Shown: piece after piece, positions 50,346 to 60,600 of the stretch | Layout: each line of letters opens with the position of its first letter | Numbering within the stretch: position 1 is the first letter of the stretch | NCBI GenBank assembly: GCA_030490835.1 | Contig: CM059971.1 | Coordinates: 21,507,817-21,571,816, forward strand | DNA length: 64,000 nt | Direction: 5' to 3' | Source: Annona cherimola | Lineage: Eukaryota; Streptophyta; Magnoliopsida; Magnoliales; Annonaceae | Translations under genes and position numbers: made by a program | The notes under the pieces: generated by a model | Databases searched by the model: none | The model's input: only the letters and a program-made list of their open reading frames with translations | What the model was told of the DNA's origin: nothing

Positions 50346-50867
50346 TGCTCCCGTGTGCACTTGATTACCCTCCATTACACATAACTACTGCAAGTAATGC
50401 TGGATCACACGCGGATGGAAGAGAAGATTTTATTTTCGGTACAAAGGAGTCATCTTCTTTGAGTTCTTATCATCCACAACATCCGCATACATGCATGTAT
50501 AAAATATTAACATTCCCATTTTGCCCTTATCAATCTCAGCCACACATTTGAAATGGACGGTGAATATAGTGTTTTCATGTTTAGGCAGCGTAGAAATGTT
50601 TGTAGGGAAACCGGTCCCTATTGCAAGAATTCATGAGGAGACAAAAATTCAAATCCAAAACAAGAAGACTAAAATTCCATGAAGTGATTTAACTTGGTTC
50701 CTAGCATCTACGAATTCTCTTGGGCCTAATACAACAACAAATCAACCATGGGCCATATTTTTCCCATCATTAAAATTATAATGGATGATCTATGGATTCG
50801 ACTGTATTTGTTTGTTTTCATAAAAAACTGTATTTATTTGTCTTCAGTTGCATGATTTTCTTGGAGG
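50346..50867. other. Spacer
   Basis: An unrecognised 68-codon frame (50345-50551); otherwise featureless. Confidence 0.35.
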
Positions 50868-51062
50868 ACAACTAAAATGCCACTAATTTTCAAAAATTAA
50901 AAATAAATATATAAAATACTCCAAAAGTGGTAAAAATTGATACACATGTTAAATACACTTAGATTAACACTTGTATAAAAAAATTTCAAATAAATAAATA
51001 AATAATAAGTTAAAATGGGTTTAATGCACCCGTGTGCACTGAAGCTCAGTGCGCCCGGGTGC
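50868..51062. repeat. Half foldback repeat
   Basis: Right arm only. It starts at the palindrome centre (AACTAAAATGCCACTAATTT) and ends with two GTGCACCCGGGTGCA-like words. The left arm is missing. Confidence 0.6.
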
Positions 51063-51469
51063 AGGAGATTGCGATCTAACTTATGTACTCTGGATTAACT
51101 AGTTTCTTTAAGAAATTAAGAGTGGATACAGTGTTAGGACCCAAGCCCGTTGCCCTACTCTAGCCTCATCTAGGTCTGCTCCTTCGGATCGGGTCCAAGT
51201 TACTAGCCTATACTGGCCTCAAAGATATTGTCTCGAGGCTCAGTCTGAATTCAAGATCATTGCCCCAACTGCAATTGACATCATTCCAACCCCAAACCTA
51301 GACCTCGACATTTGTTAATTTCTAGAATCATGCCACAATTGGTGAGAGGTGGCTGTAGTCTTGCCCACGAAGCCCTAGTCGACAATGTTGTTAACAATAT
51401 AGAGCATGATTCTAGATAGATGGAAATTCGGCCACAAGGAGTAGGGGGTCGAGGCTGTGAGGGGACTTT
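51063..51469. other. Spacer related to 53100-53330
   Basis: 51350-51460 resembles 53205-53320 (GTTGTTAACAATAT, then GCTAGATAGATG-type words), part of the local duplication. No gene recognised. Confidence 0.4.
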
Positions 51470-51838
51470 GGTTCAATGCACCCGGGTGTACTTCACCCCT
51501 TTTTTCTTATTTTTTTTGAAACTTTTTTACACAACTGTTAATATAAGTGTATTTAACATGAGTATAAATTTTTATAATTTTTGGAGATTTTTAGATATTT
51601 TTTTTGAATTTTTTAAAATCAGTGGCATTTTAAGTAATTTTAAATTACTAAAAATGCCACTGATTTTAAAAAAATCCGAAAAAATATCTAAAAATATTTT
51701 AAAATGGTAAAAATTTATACACATGTTAAATAAATTTAGATTAATATTTTCATAAAAAAGTTTCAAAAAATTTAAAAAAATGGGTAAAGTACACCCGGGT
51801 GCATCGAGGCTCAATGCACCCGGGTGCATTGAACCAGG
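51470..51838. repeat. Foldback repeat, well preserved
   Basis: Long palindrome centred near 51648 (AATTTTAAATTACTAAAAAT). The ends TGGTTCAATGCACCCGGGTG and its inverse are nearly identical. The right end carries a second tandem CACCCGGGTGCA word. Confidence 0.8.
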
Positions 51839-51844
51839 GTCCGT

Positions 51845-52690
51845 ATTCCACAGGGACTTATCAAAAATAAAACTATAATTGTTTAATCCAATGATGCATG
51901 TATCTGTCGCGCGATCCGACTGGTGAAAATGACCAGACGGACCACGGGTGAACTTTCGTAAACTTCAGGGGGGACGCATATGATCATTGCCCTTTTAAAA
52001 AAAAGGCTTTCCTTAAATAATTCAACTAATTGAGACCGGCTGTTGTAATTAAAAAAAAAAAAGGACCTGCTCTGAGCCCTCAAGGTGGAAGTAAACGTGG
52101 GCGGGTCAATTTTAGGCGGCTCCATTTTAAATTATTCAATCGAAGTAAAAGTGGGTTGAAAAATCAAAAAAAAAAAATATGTACATGTCTTCAAAAATGA
52201 TAAAATTTGATTTATATATTAAATACACTTTTTAAAGTAAAGATTAAATTGACTTATATTAACAATTTTATTTTAAAAAATTTTAAATTTTGTTTTAAAA
52301 AAGTGAGTTTTGGACCCTAAACATTGAAACTTCTATGCATAGAAATGTTTCTCTAAATTTATCCCTACATGAATTTATGATCCGTTAATGTTGTAGAAGG
52401 CAAAATATGTCCTCGGGAGTTTCCACCTGTGCCCCAAAAATCACATCTTCTGCAATCCACAATCTCCTTTTCTTTCTCCAGTTCATCTCCATAGCCGAAT
52501 GAAGCTCAAAATTCTTGGTGCGTTCACAGCTCCAAGTAAGGTTCAAAAAGGAAGTTATCCCAAGCATGCACATCCGAAATAAAGTTCGTCTTCCGGAAGA
52601 GCGCTGTGAAGAAATATGAAATTCCAAATTATTTTAAGATCTGAATCCCAGTTCCTGAAGACAGAGCTGACAAATTGGACATAAGAGTGT
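51845..52690. repeat. Local duplication, unit 1
   Basis: 51845-52150 matches 53400-53700, and 52200-52690 matches 54785-55265. In unit 2 these parts are separated by insertions. A minus-strand frame (52385-52627, ending AEDVIFGAQVETPEDIFCLLQH without its last bases shared) is conserved but frameshifted in the other unit. Its origin is unrecognised. Confidence 0.8.
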
Positions 52691-53399
52691 TGTGCATGAC
52701 AGAGAAATTGGTTAAACTTTCGATTCCCCTTTTATTTGTTGACTTTTAGAATCAAGCCTCAATTGCTGAGAGGTATGGTTTTAGAAATTAACAAATACTA
52801 AGGTCTATGGTTTAAGTGATGTCCATTGCACTAGGGGCTCTGATTTTGACACTTGGGCTGGACCTTGGTGCTGTTATGATCGGCAACATGGACTTACCTC
52901 ACAGGGGTCAACCTAAAGCAGCTGGAGTGGGGCACTAGAGTGAGGCAATGGGCTTGGATCCTAACATATAGCTAGCAATCCTCCAATGACATTAATTGTA
53001 TTGGCTTCGCTGAATGTTAAAAAAGATATGAACAAGATCAGTCGAGGCGGACGTCATTATTGAGGACTTCAAGGGCACTGCAGTTGATAGGATTTTTGTT
53101 GCTGAGGAGGAGGTTGAGACTGTAAAGCCCGACATTATCGTCAATAGCAAAGGCAGAGAAAAAGAGAGGCAGGTAGCGAGGGTGCTCTCAGCAGTGGTAG
53201 TGGTCCTGCCCGCCAGGCCCTAGCCAAAAGCGTTGTTAACAATATTGACCATGGTGCTAGATAGATGAAAATTGGGTCGCAAGGAGAAGTAGGTGGTCTA
53301 GAGTGTGACGACTCAACGATGGAACTTAGAATATCGTCACTCGAATAGCCACTGGGTGGGCAGATGGGAGGGAGCTTTTTTTCCAAATTTTCTAAAGCC
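52691..53399. other. Unassigned stretch
   Basis: Moderate GC. A possible coding relic near 53045-53230 could not be assigned. The minus frame at 53141-53386 is unrecognised. Confidence 0.3.
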
Positions 53400-53949
53400 T
53401 AGTATTCCACAGGGATTTATCAAAAATAAAACTATAATAGTTTAATCCAACGATGCATGTATCTGCCGCGTGATCCGACAAGTGAAAATGAGCAGATGGA
53501 CCATGGGTGAACTTACTTAAACTTCAGGAGATTAAACAAAAGCTTTTCTTAAATAATTCAACTAATTAAGACTTGCTTTTGTAATAATAATAATAATAAT
53601 AAAAGACCTGCTGTGACACCTCAGGGTTGAAGCAAACGTTGTCTGGTCAATTTTGGGCGGCTCCATCTTAAATTATTCAATTGAAGTAAAAGTGCGTTGG
53701 CTAAGGAAGGTTTGATCGAAACTCAACCCACTGTAATAAAATATTTGTTCTCTTTTCTACAATAGTAATAAAAATGTTCTGTTTCCTATGATTGATCTTA
53801 ACCAAATGACGTGGAAGGCAGAAATGAAGGACTCGAGAAGCGGAGGGCGGCCTTTTCGCGGCCCCCTTTTTGAACGCACCATATGCTTCGTTTCCACCGT
53901 AAATTACATTGCATTTTTTGGAGGGAGATGTATGTGTGGTAGATGTAGG

Positions 53950-54124
53950 CAATGTTTTTAAAACTGGACCGGTCACTGAACCGGTTTTGTGACCGGTTCC
54001 CGGTTTTTTCCGGTTCAACCGGATCGAACCGGTGGTCGAACCGCGGTTGGACCGGTAACAGTACCGAACCGGGACGTGACCGGTTCACGGTCCGACCGCC
54101 CGGTTCGGTCCGGTTTTCAAAACA
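53950..54124. mobile_element. GC-rich MITE with ACCGGTTC-rich body (Mutator-like)
   Basis: A 175-bp block made of repeated ACCGGTT and CCGGTTC words. Ends ATGTTTTTAAAACTGGACCG and its inverse CCGGTTTTCAAAACA are present. The flanks GTAGATGTAGG and GTGGATGTAGG form a 9-11-bp duplication with one difference. This composition is a widespread plant MITE type. Open frames through it are artefacts of the repeat. Confidence 0.75.
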
Positions 54125-54194
54125 GTGGATGTAGGAGAATGTTTTCAATGCATCAACTGAAAAATCCATTTATTATTATTATTATTATTATTAA

Positions 54195-54450
54195 ATTTTC
54201 TTTTATAAACTCTTAATCTAAGTATATTTAATCTATAAATCAAGTTTTACCATTTTTGAAAATGCATATATATTTTTTTGATTTTTAAAAATAGGGCAGT
54301 TTGGGTAATTTTTAAATGACTAACTACCCTTATTTTCGAAAATCAAAAATATATATATATATACACATTTCTACAAATGGTAAAACTTGGATTAAAGATT
54401 AAATAAACATAAATTAAGAATTTTATAAAAAAGGTTTTCAAAAAATAATA
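54195..54450. repeat. Foldback repeat
   Basis: The arms carry AATCAAGTTTTACCATTTTT on the left and AAATGGTAAAACTTGG on the right. It is preceded by an ATT microsatellite (54168-54193). Confidence 0.65.
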
Positions 54451-54559
54451 ATAATAAATGAGATTTTCGGCTGGAAGCATTGAAATTTCATTACATTAAA
54501 TTGCATTAAAACAGACCTCATAAATGTATGAGGAATGTTTCAACGCATTGGGGTGCAAA

Positions 54560-54860
54560 ACACATTTTTTAAAATTTTTTGAAAATTTGTTTATAAAATT
54601 GTTAATCTAAGTATATTTACTTATATATATTAAGTTTTACTATTTTCGAAAATGTATAAGTATTTTTTCGATTTTTTAAAAATAAGAACATTTTAGTCCT
54701 TTAAAAATGACTTAAAACCACATTGTTTTGAAAAATCAAAAATAAATATATGTACACATTTTCGAAAATAATAAAACTTGATCTATAGATAAAATACATT
54801 TTTTAAAGTAAAGATTAAATAGACTTATATTAACAATTTTATTTTAAAAAAAATTAAAGT
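54560..54860. repeat. Foldback repeat
   Basis: The arms carry TTAAGTTTTACTATTTTCG and CGAAAATAATAAAACTTGAT. The right arm merges into the duplicated segment. Confidence 0.6.
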
Positions 54861-56410
54861 TTTGTTTTAAAAAAGTGAGTTTTGGACACTAAAACATTTA
54901 AACCTCAATGCATAGAAACATTTCTCTAAACGTATCGCTACATGAATTTATGATTCATTAATGTTGTAGAAGCCAAACTATGTCCTCGGGAGTTTCCACC
55001 TATGCCCCAAAAATCACATCTTCTGCAATCCACAATCTCCTCTTCCTTCTCCAGTTCATCTCCATAGCCGAATCAAACTCAAAATTCTTGATGCGTTCAC
55101 AGCTCCAAGTAAGGTTCAAAAGGGAGCTATCCTAAGCATGCACGTCCAGAATAAAGTTCGTCTTCTGGAAGAGGGCTGTGAAGAAATATGAAATTCCAAA
55201 TTTTTTTAAGATCCAAATTCGAGTTCCTCAAAGATAGAGCTGACAAACTTGGACAGAGTTTATCCCAGGGGCAATTAACCCACAGTGCTAACTCTGGCTG
55301 CAAGCGTTTGCAATGTTTGTTCGGAAATTCAGCATTCGGATATCTTCGATGTCAATGCACTTAGACTACATTTCACAAAAAGTTATAATCCATGAAATCT
55401 GTAAAATCGGCCCAACAAGTATACAATTACGAAATTACATTTCTCGTTTTCATTCATTAAAATACATATGATGACGTGTTTGTCATTTATAATAATCATA
55501 TTTAGGGATAGGAATTGAGATGGGTCTACTTAACCTAATCGGTTTTCGAATGATAAAATCAATGTTTTTTTTGACTCAGTATAAAGATTGGTCAAAATTT
55601 TAAATCAAGTGCAAAAAAAGATCAAGATAGGTCAACCTCCGAGAATGTCAACCCACCTGCATACATTCATTTGTTAAAAATATACGTTTTAATTTTATTC
55701 TCATTTTGTTAAAATTCTCACGTTATTTATAATTAAATTTATCAATGATATAAGAATCAATAAGACACATTTGTGCATATACATTTAACTCTTACACATA
55801 ATTGTAATTTTTATAGTATTTTGAAAACATTCATAGAAATACACTTATTTTAGGAAAATATTTTAAAAAATACCAAAATTTATTTTAAATGAAGTGTGTT
55901 TGATTAACATGTTTTAATAAAGTTACACAATAGTTGTTCATGTTTTATTTAGTAATGATATTTACTTCTATTAATCAGTAAAATATTGAAGCATACAATA
56001 ATTAAATTTAGCATAGATATGCTTTTTTGTTTGATTAATATATAAATTCTGAAAATAATTCTGAAAATGATCCTAGAATCTATTAAAAAGCATTTTAAAG
56101 AAACCCTGACGACCCAATAGGAAAAGCCCCCAATTCCCACGCCTAATCATATTGCACATCGGAAGTCTCGGATGGTTTAAGCTGGTGACCCTTTTATTAA
56201 TAAAGTATGATGTTACAAAGAATGTGCACCGAGTACCTTAATCAGTCCCACGTACCTATACTGGCATGCCTGTTAATAACGTACGATGTTGCGAAATAAT
56301 GTACACCTTGTGCCTTATTCATTTCCACCTACCCAACAGGCATGCCGAAGCCGTCATACACGTCTGTATTAGCGCAGTGCCATCCAGTATGCGCTGGGAG
56401 CTCTAATTGC

Positions 56411-57029
56411 GTGGGGTGCAATTTGGGCTTATGAAACTTGAGTTCATCTCCACCCTAACTTTAATTCTATTTATAAAATATCAACTTTAATCTTATTTCT
56501 AAAACCTGAACCCTAACCCTATGAATTTACATTTTATTTAAAAATAATAAGTTTAGAATTTCATATGAATAAATAATAATAACAAATTATGTAGGTAAGC
56601 ATAATAATATATAATCAAACTACATATTTTTTTAAAATAGTAATGTAAAGAATATTTCTAGAAAAAATTTAACATCAAAACTAAGATAAAGAAAAAAGTG
56701 TAAAAATGAATTATAGAAATAAAAGATAAATATAAATGAAATAATATACTTTATTTACAATAAAATTACAATATGTCAAATATGTATTCAAATATAGATA
56801 TAATAACATAAAAATGAAGAATATAAAGAAATATTGTTTAAATATTATGTATATAATATTTTTATAATAAATATAAAATGGAAAATCGGGCTCGGGTTCA
56901 CTTGAACCCTAACCCTATTATATTTACAAATCGGGTTCCTCGAGTTATAAAAATTCAAGTTCTAACATAGCCCAAAATCGGATTCAGCGGACCGGGCTCG
57001 GGCTCAGCCCGGCCCAAGTTGCACCCCTA
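56411..57029. mobile_element. hAT-type non-autonomous element
   Basis: The 619-bp block starts GTGGGGTGCAATTTGGGC and ends GGCCCAAGTTGCACCCCTA. The flanks CTAATTGC (56403-56410) and CTCATTGC (57030-57037) are an 8-bp target duplication with one change. It is absent from the left segmental copy. No transposase. Confidence 0.82.
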
Positions 57030-57044
57030 CTCATTGCTCCCCAA

Positions 57045-57330
57045 TGCATACACCTTTTTTTTTTATAGTTTTTTTTATTTTTTTTATAAAACTATAAATC
57101 TAAGTATATTTAACATATGTATTAATTTTTACCATTTTTAGAATATTTTAGATAATTTTTTTATTTTTAAAAATCAATGGCATTTTAGGTAATATCTAAA
57201 TTACTCTAAAAATGGTAAAAATATATGCATATATTAAATACACCTATATTAACAATCTTCTAAAAAAAATTTAAAAAAAAACTAAAAAAAATGTGCATGC
57301 ACCTAGAGTATTGAGAGCGGGCGCATAGGA
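57045..57330. repeat. Foldback repeat with a partly deleted arm
   Basis: The left arm carries AAGTATATTTAACATATGTA and the right arm CATATATTAAATACACC. The right half lost its core segment just after the centre near 57210. It adjoins the hAT-type element. Confidence 0.6.
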
Positions 57331-57554
57331 TCAACGTCCCTAGCACTCTAGTGGTCGTTTTCGTTTTACTGTTTAACAGTTCAGTGCTTATCAGGGAAAA
57401 AAAAAAAAAAACAGAACAGTCAAACACTTTTAGTTTGGTAGGATGGAAAAAATTTTCCATCAAACTTTTTCCATGCAACTACGGGGAGTTTTCCCACTCT
57501 GTTTATCTAAAGTCAATTTCATGGTTTCGTTTGAAGATAGCTGTATGCTTATCT

Positions 57555-57610
57555 TAGGGGTGTGAATCAGAGTCCCTGACCCATCTCGACCGGCTACGAT
57601 TCCACCCCTG
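57555..57610. mobile_element. 56-bp mini hAT-type element in the promoter of kinase 2
   Basis: It starts TAGGGGTGTGAATC and ends GATTCCACCCCTG, inverse ends of the same type as 43576 and 56411, with only about 30 bp between. The block is missing from the left gene, where GTTTATCTATCTATATAGG is continuous. It lies directly upstream of the TATA box. Confidence 0.65.
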
Positions 57611-57611
57611 G

Positions 57612-57626
57612 TATATATCTATATAG
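57612..57626 (+). promoter_or_regulatory. Probable TATA box of receptor kinase 2
   Basis: TATATATCTATATAG lies about 60-75 bp before the ATG at 57687, matching the position in the left gene. Confidence 0.4.
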
Positions 57627-57686
57627 GTACCTGTGATTCAATATTGGCCAAGCCGATTGATTCGTAGCATTAGCAAGAACACCCAC

Positions 57687-60600
57687 ATGCGGAAGAGCTA
57701 CCAGATTGACTGCCTTCTCCTTCTCTTCTTCTTTTGCCATGGAATGGGTGGAAACACAACAGATATGGAGACCCTTCTAGCTTTCAAATTCATTACTTCG
57801 GACCCCAATAATGCTCTTAGAGGCTGGAACCGCAGCTTCCCTCTCTGCAACTGGCCTGGAATTAACTGCACAAGAGGCCAAACCCAGGTGGTTGCCATCG
57901 AGCTCTCCGGTCTGGCTCTTTCAGGGACCATCCCACCACTCCTATCCAACCTCTCTTCCCTCATCATACTCGACCTCTCTAATAACTCTTTGCACGGTTC
58001 ACTTCCCCAGAATCTCGGCCGTCTCTCTCTCCTCCAGCGTCTCGTTCTCAATGACAACTCCTTTGCAGGTACTATTCCCCACTCTCTCTCCAATTGTTCA
58101 AACCTATTGCGTATGGATCTTTCACATAACCAATTGAATGGGAACATACCCCCCTCCCTTGGCCTCCTCGCCCACCTAGAAGTTCTGGTACTCTCTTCCA
58201 ACAGTTTAGCTGATGAAATCCCGCCTTCCATTGGAAATCTCACCAGTCTCAGATACCTCTACCTTTTAGAAAATCAATTTTCCGGTGATATTCCACAAGA
58301 GCTGGGAGGTCTACGCAATCTGGCTGACCTGCAGATCGCTGCAAACCAACTCACTGGCATGATTCCCTCCTCAATTTACAACATCTCTTCTATTCAGATC
58401 TTCTCTGTGGGGGGCAATAAGCTGGTTGGACAGCTTCCCAAAGACTTAGGTTTCCGCTTGCCCAATCTGACTGAAATCTACATGGGCCATAACCACTTTA
58501 CTGGGACTATTCCGAGCTCGTTGTCCAACATTTCTGGAATACAGTTGCTCGACCTTCCAGAAAACCGCTTCCAAGGTTCATTTCCTTTGCTTGGAAACAT
58601 GCCCGCTCTTATCAAAATTAATCTGGCCCAAAACAGGCTTTCTTCTTCCACTCAACTCAACAAACTTTTCTTCGATTCTTTGACCAACTGCACCCTGTTG
58701 GAGGAGTTGTCCATCTCAGACAACCAGTTTGCTGGATCTCTGCCGGTTTCATCGACAAATCTTTCTCCCCACCTCATAGAATTTAACGTTGATCAAAATT
58801 TATTCTCGGGCTCCTTGCCCATCGGAATGTACAACTACTCCGATCTCACAATGTTCGACTTGTCGCGGAATTCTTTTGTGGGAAGTATCCCCAGGTCCTT
58901 GGCTTCACTTCACAACCTCCAGTTTCTCCTCCTTTCACAAAATCACTTCGTTGGGGAAATACCAGACATTTTCAGCAATCTCACATGGCTTTATCAGCTT
59001 AATTTAAGCCACAACCACTTGTCTGGTAGGATACCAAGAAGCATAGGCGACTGTCAGCGTCTGGGATTGTTGGATCTCTCCACCAACAATCTCACAGGCA
59101 GCATTCCTAAAGAGATTTTCAACCTTCGCAGTCTAACATTCAACTTAAGCTTGGCTGGGAATTCTCTGGATGGTTTCCTGCCACATGAAGTGGGTAAACT
59201 AGACAAGGTTCAGTTCATGAATTTCTCTGACAATCAGCTATCCGGGGTTGTTCCTTCCACGATTGGTGACTGTGTCGGTTTACAGAACTTGGAAATGGCG
59301 AGGAATCAATTTGAAGGCCCAATACCCAAATCCATGGGCAACTTAATTGCCCTTGAGAGTCTAGATCTTTCATCAAACGATTTTATTGGTGGAATACCAG
59401 ACGGCTTAGGGAAGCTTGACTACCTAAGGAACCTGAATTTGTCATTTAATCATCTCCAGGGACTGGTGCCTGCTAAAGGAGGAGTTTTCACCAACCTGAG
59501 CTGGTCTGCTTTACAAGGAAATAACGGCCTCTGCAGTGAAAACACGGCTACACAGAGGCAGCTTAGGATTCCCAGATGTACAAAGGATGATAAGTCTTCA
59601 TCGCTTGCACTCAAAATTACCCTTCCAATCGCTATCCTAGCTGCAATTTTGGGTTTTCTGCTATGTTTGAAATGCATAGCTAAATCCCGAATACAGAAGC
59701 TGAATGAAAGAAGGCCTTCCCATCGCAATTCCTTCGGTCGCCAACACCAGAAGATATCTTACAAAGAGATATCGTCTGCAACAGACAATTTTAGCACGAG
59801 GAATTTGATAGGAGAGGGAAGTTTTGGGTCTGTTTATAAAGGAACTCTCCATGTTCAAAATGCCACTGCTGACGTTATGGCAGTTAAGGTGCTTGACTTG
59901 AAACAAAGCAGAGCTACGTCGAGTTTTACTGCAGAATGTGAGATTCTTGGGAAGATTCGACACCGGAACCTAGTCAGGATAATAACATCTTGCTCCAGCA
60001 TGACTCCCAGTGGAGATGATTTTAAAGCTATTGTGATGAAGTACATGTCTAATAGTAGTTTGGATAAGTGGCTGCATCATTCAGCCGAGAAGCCATCCAT
60101 GGCTGGCGGATTAGGCCTACTTCAGAGGCTGAATATCAGCATAGACATAGCCGCTGCAATAGACTATCTTCACCATGACTGCGACCCTCCTGTGGTGCAC
60201 TGCGATCTCAAACCGCCTAATGTGCTCTTGGATGATGACATGACTGCTCATGTTGGGGATTTTGGATTGGCAAAAATTCTATCTCAGTCACCATCCCAGG
60301 CCCGAAGCAGCAGTCTAGGACTCAAAGGATCGATTGGATACATTGCCCCAGGTACTGGCATTAGTTGATTATTTCTATCTTCTTGCAATGTTTCCTCTAG
60401 TTTTTTCAAAAATTCTAACAAATGCCAATCACACCTTTAGTATCTGATTCTTCAATATGCTTGATTGATTTATTTCTTGGTCAGAGTACAATTATGGGAG
60501 CCAAGTGTCAACTAGGGGTGATGTTTACAGCTATGGAATTTTGTTGCTAGAGATTTTCATTGGCAAGAAGCCTACAGATGAGATGTTCAAGGATGGATTT

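Larger units (their letters stand above)
53400..55265. repeat. Local duplication, unit 2
   Basis: Partner of 51845-52690, expanded by the MITE at 53950-54124 and two foldback repeats (54195-54450, 54560-54860). Confidence 0.8.

Noticed and set aside
53798..54216. Open frames rich in Arg, Thr, Gly and Pro around 54000
   Set aside because: They arise from the repetitive ACCGGTTC MITE in several frames on both strands.
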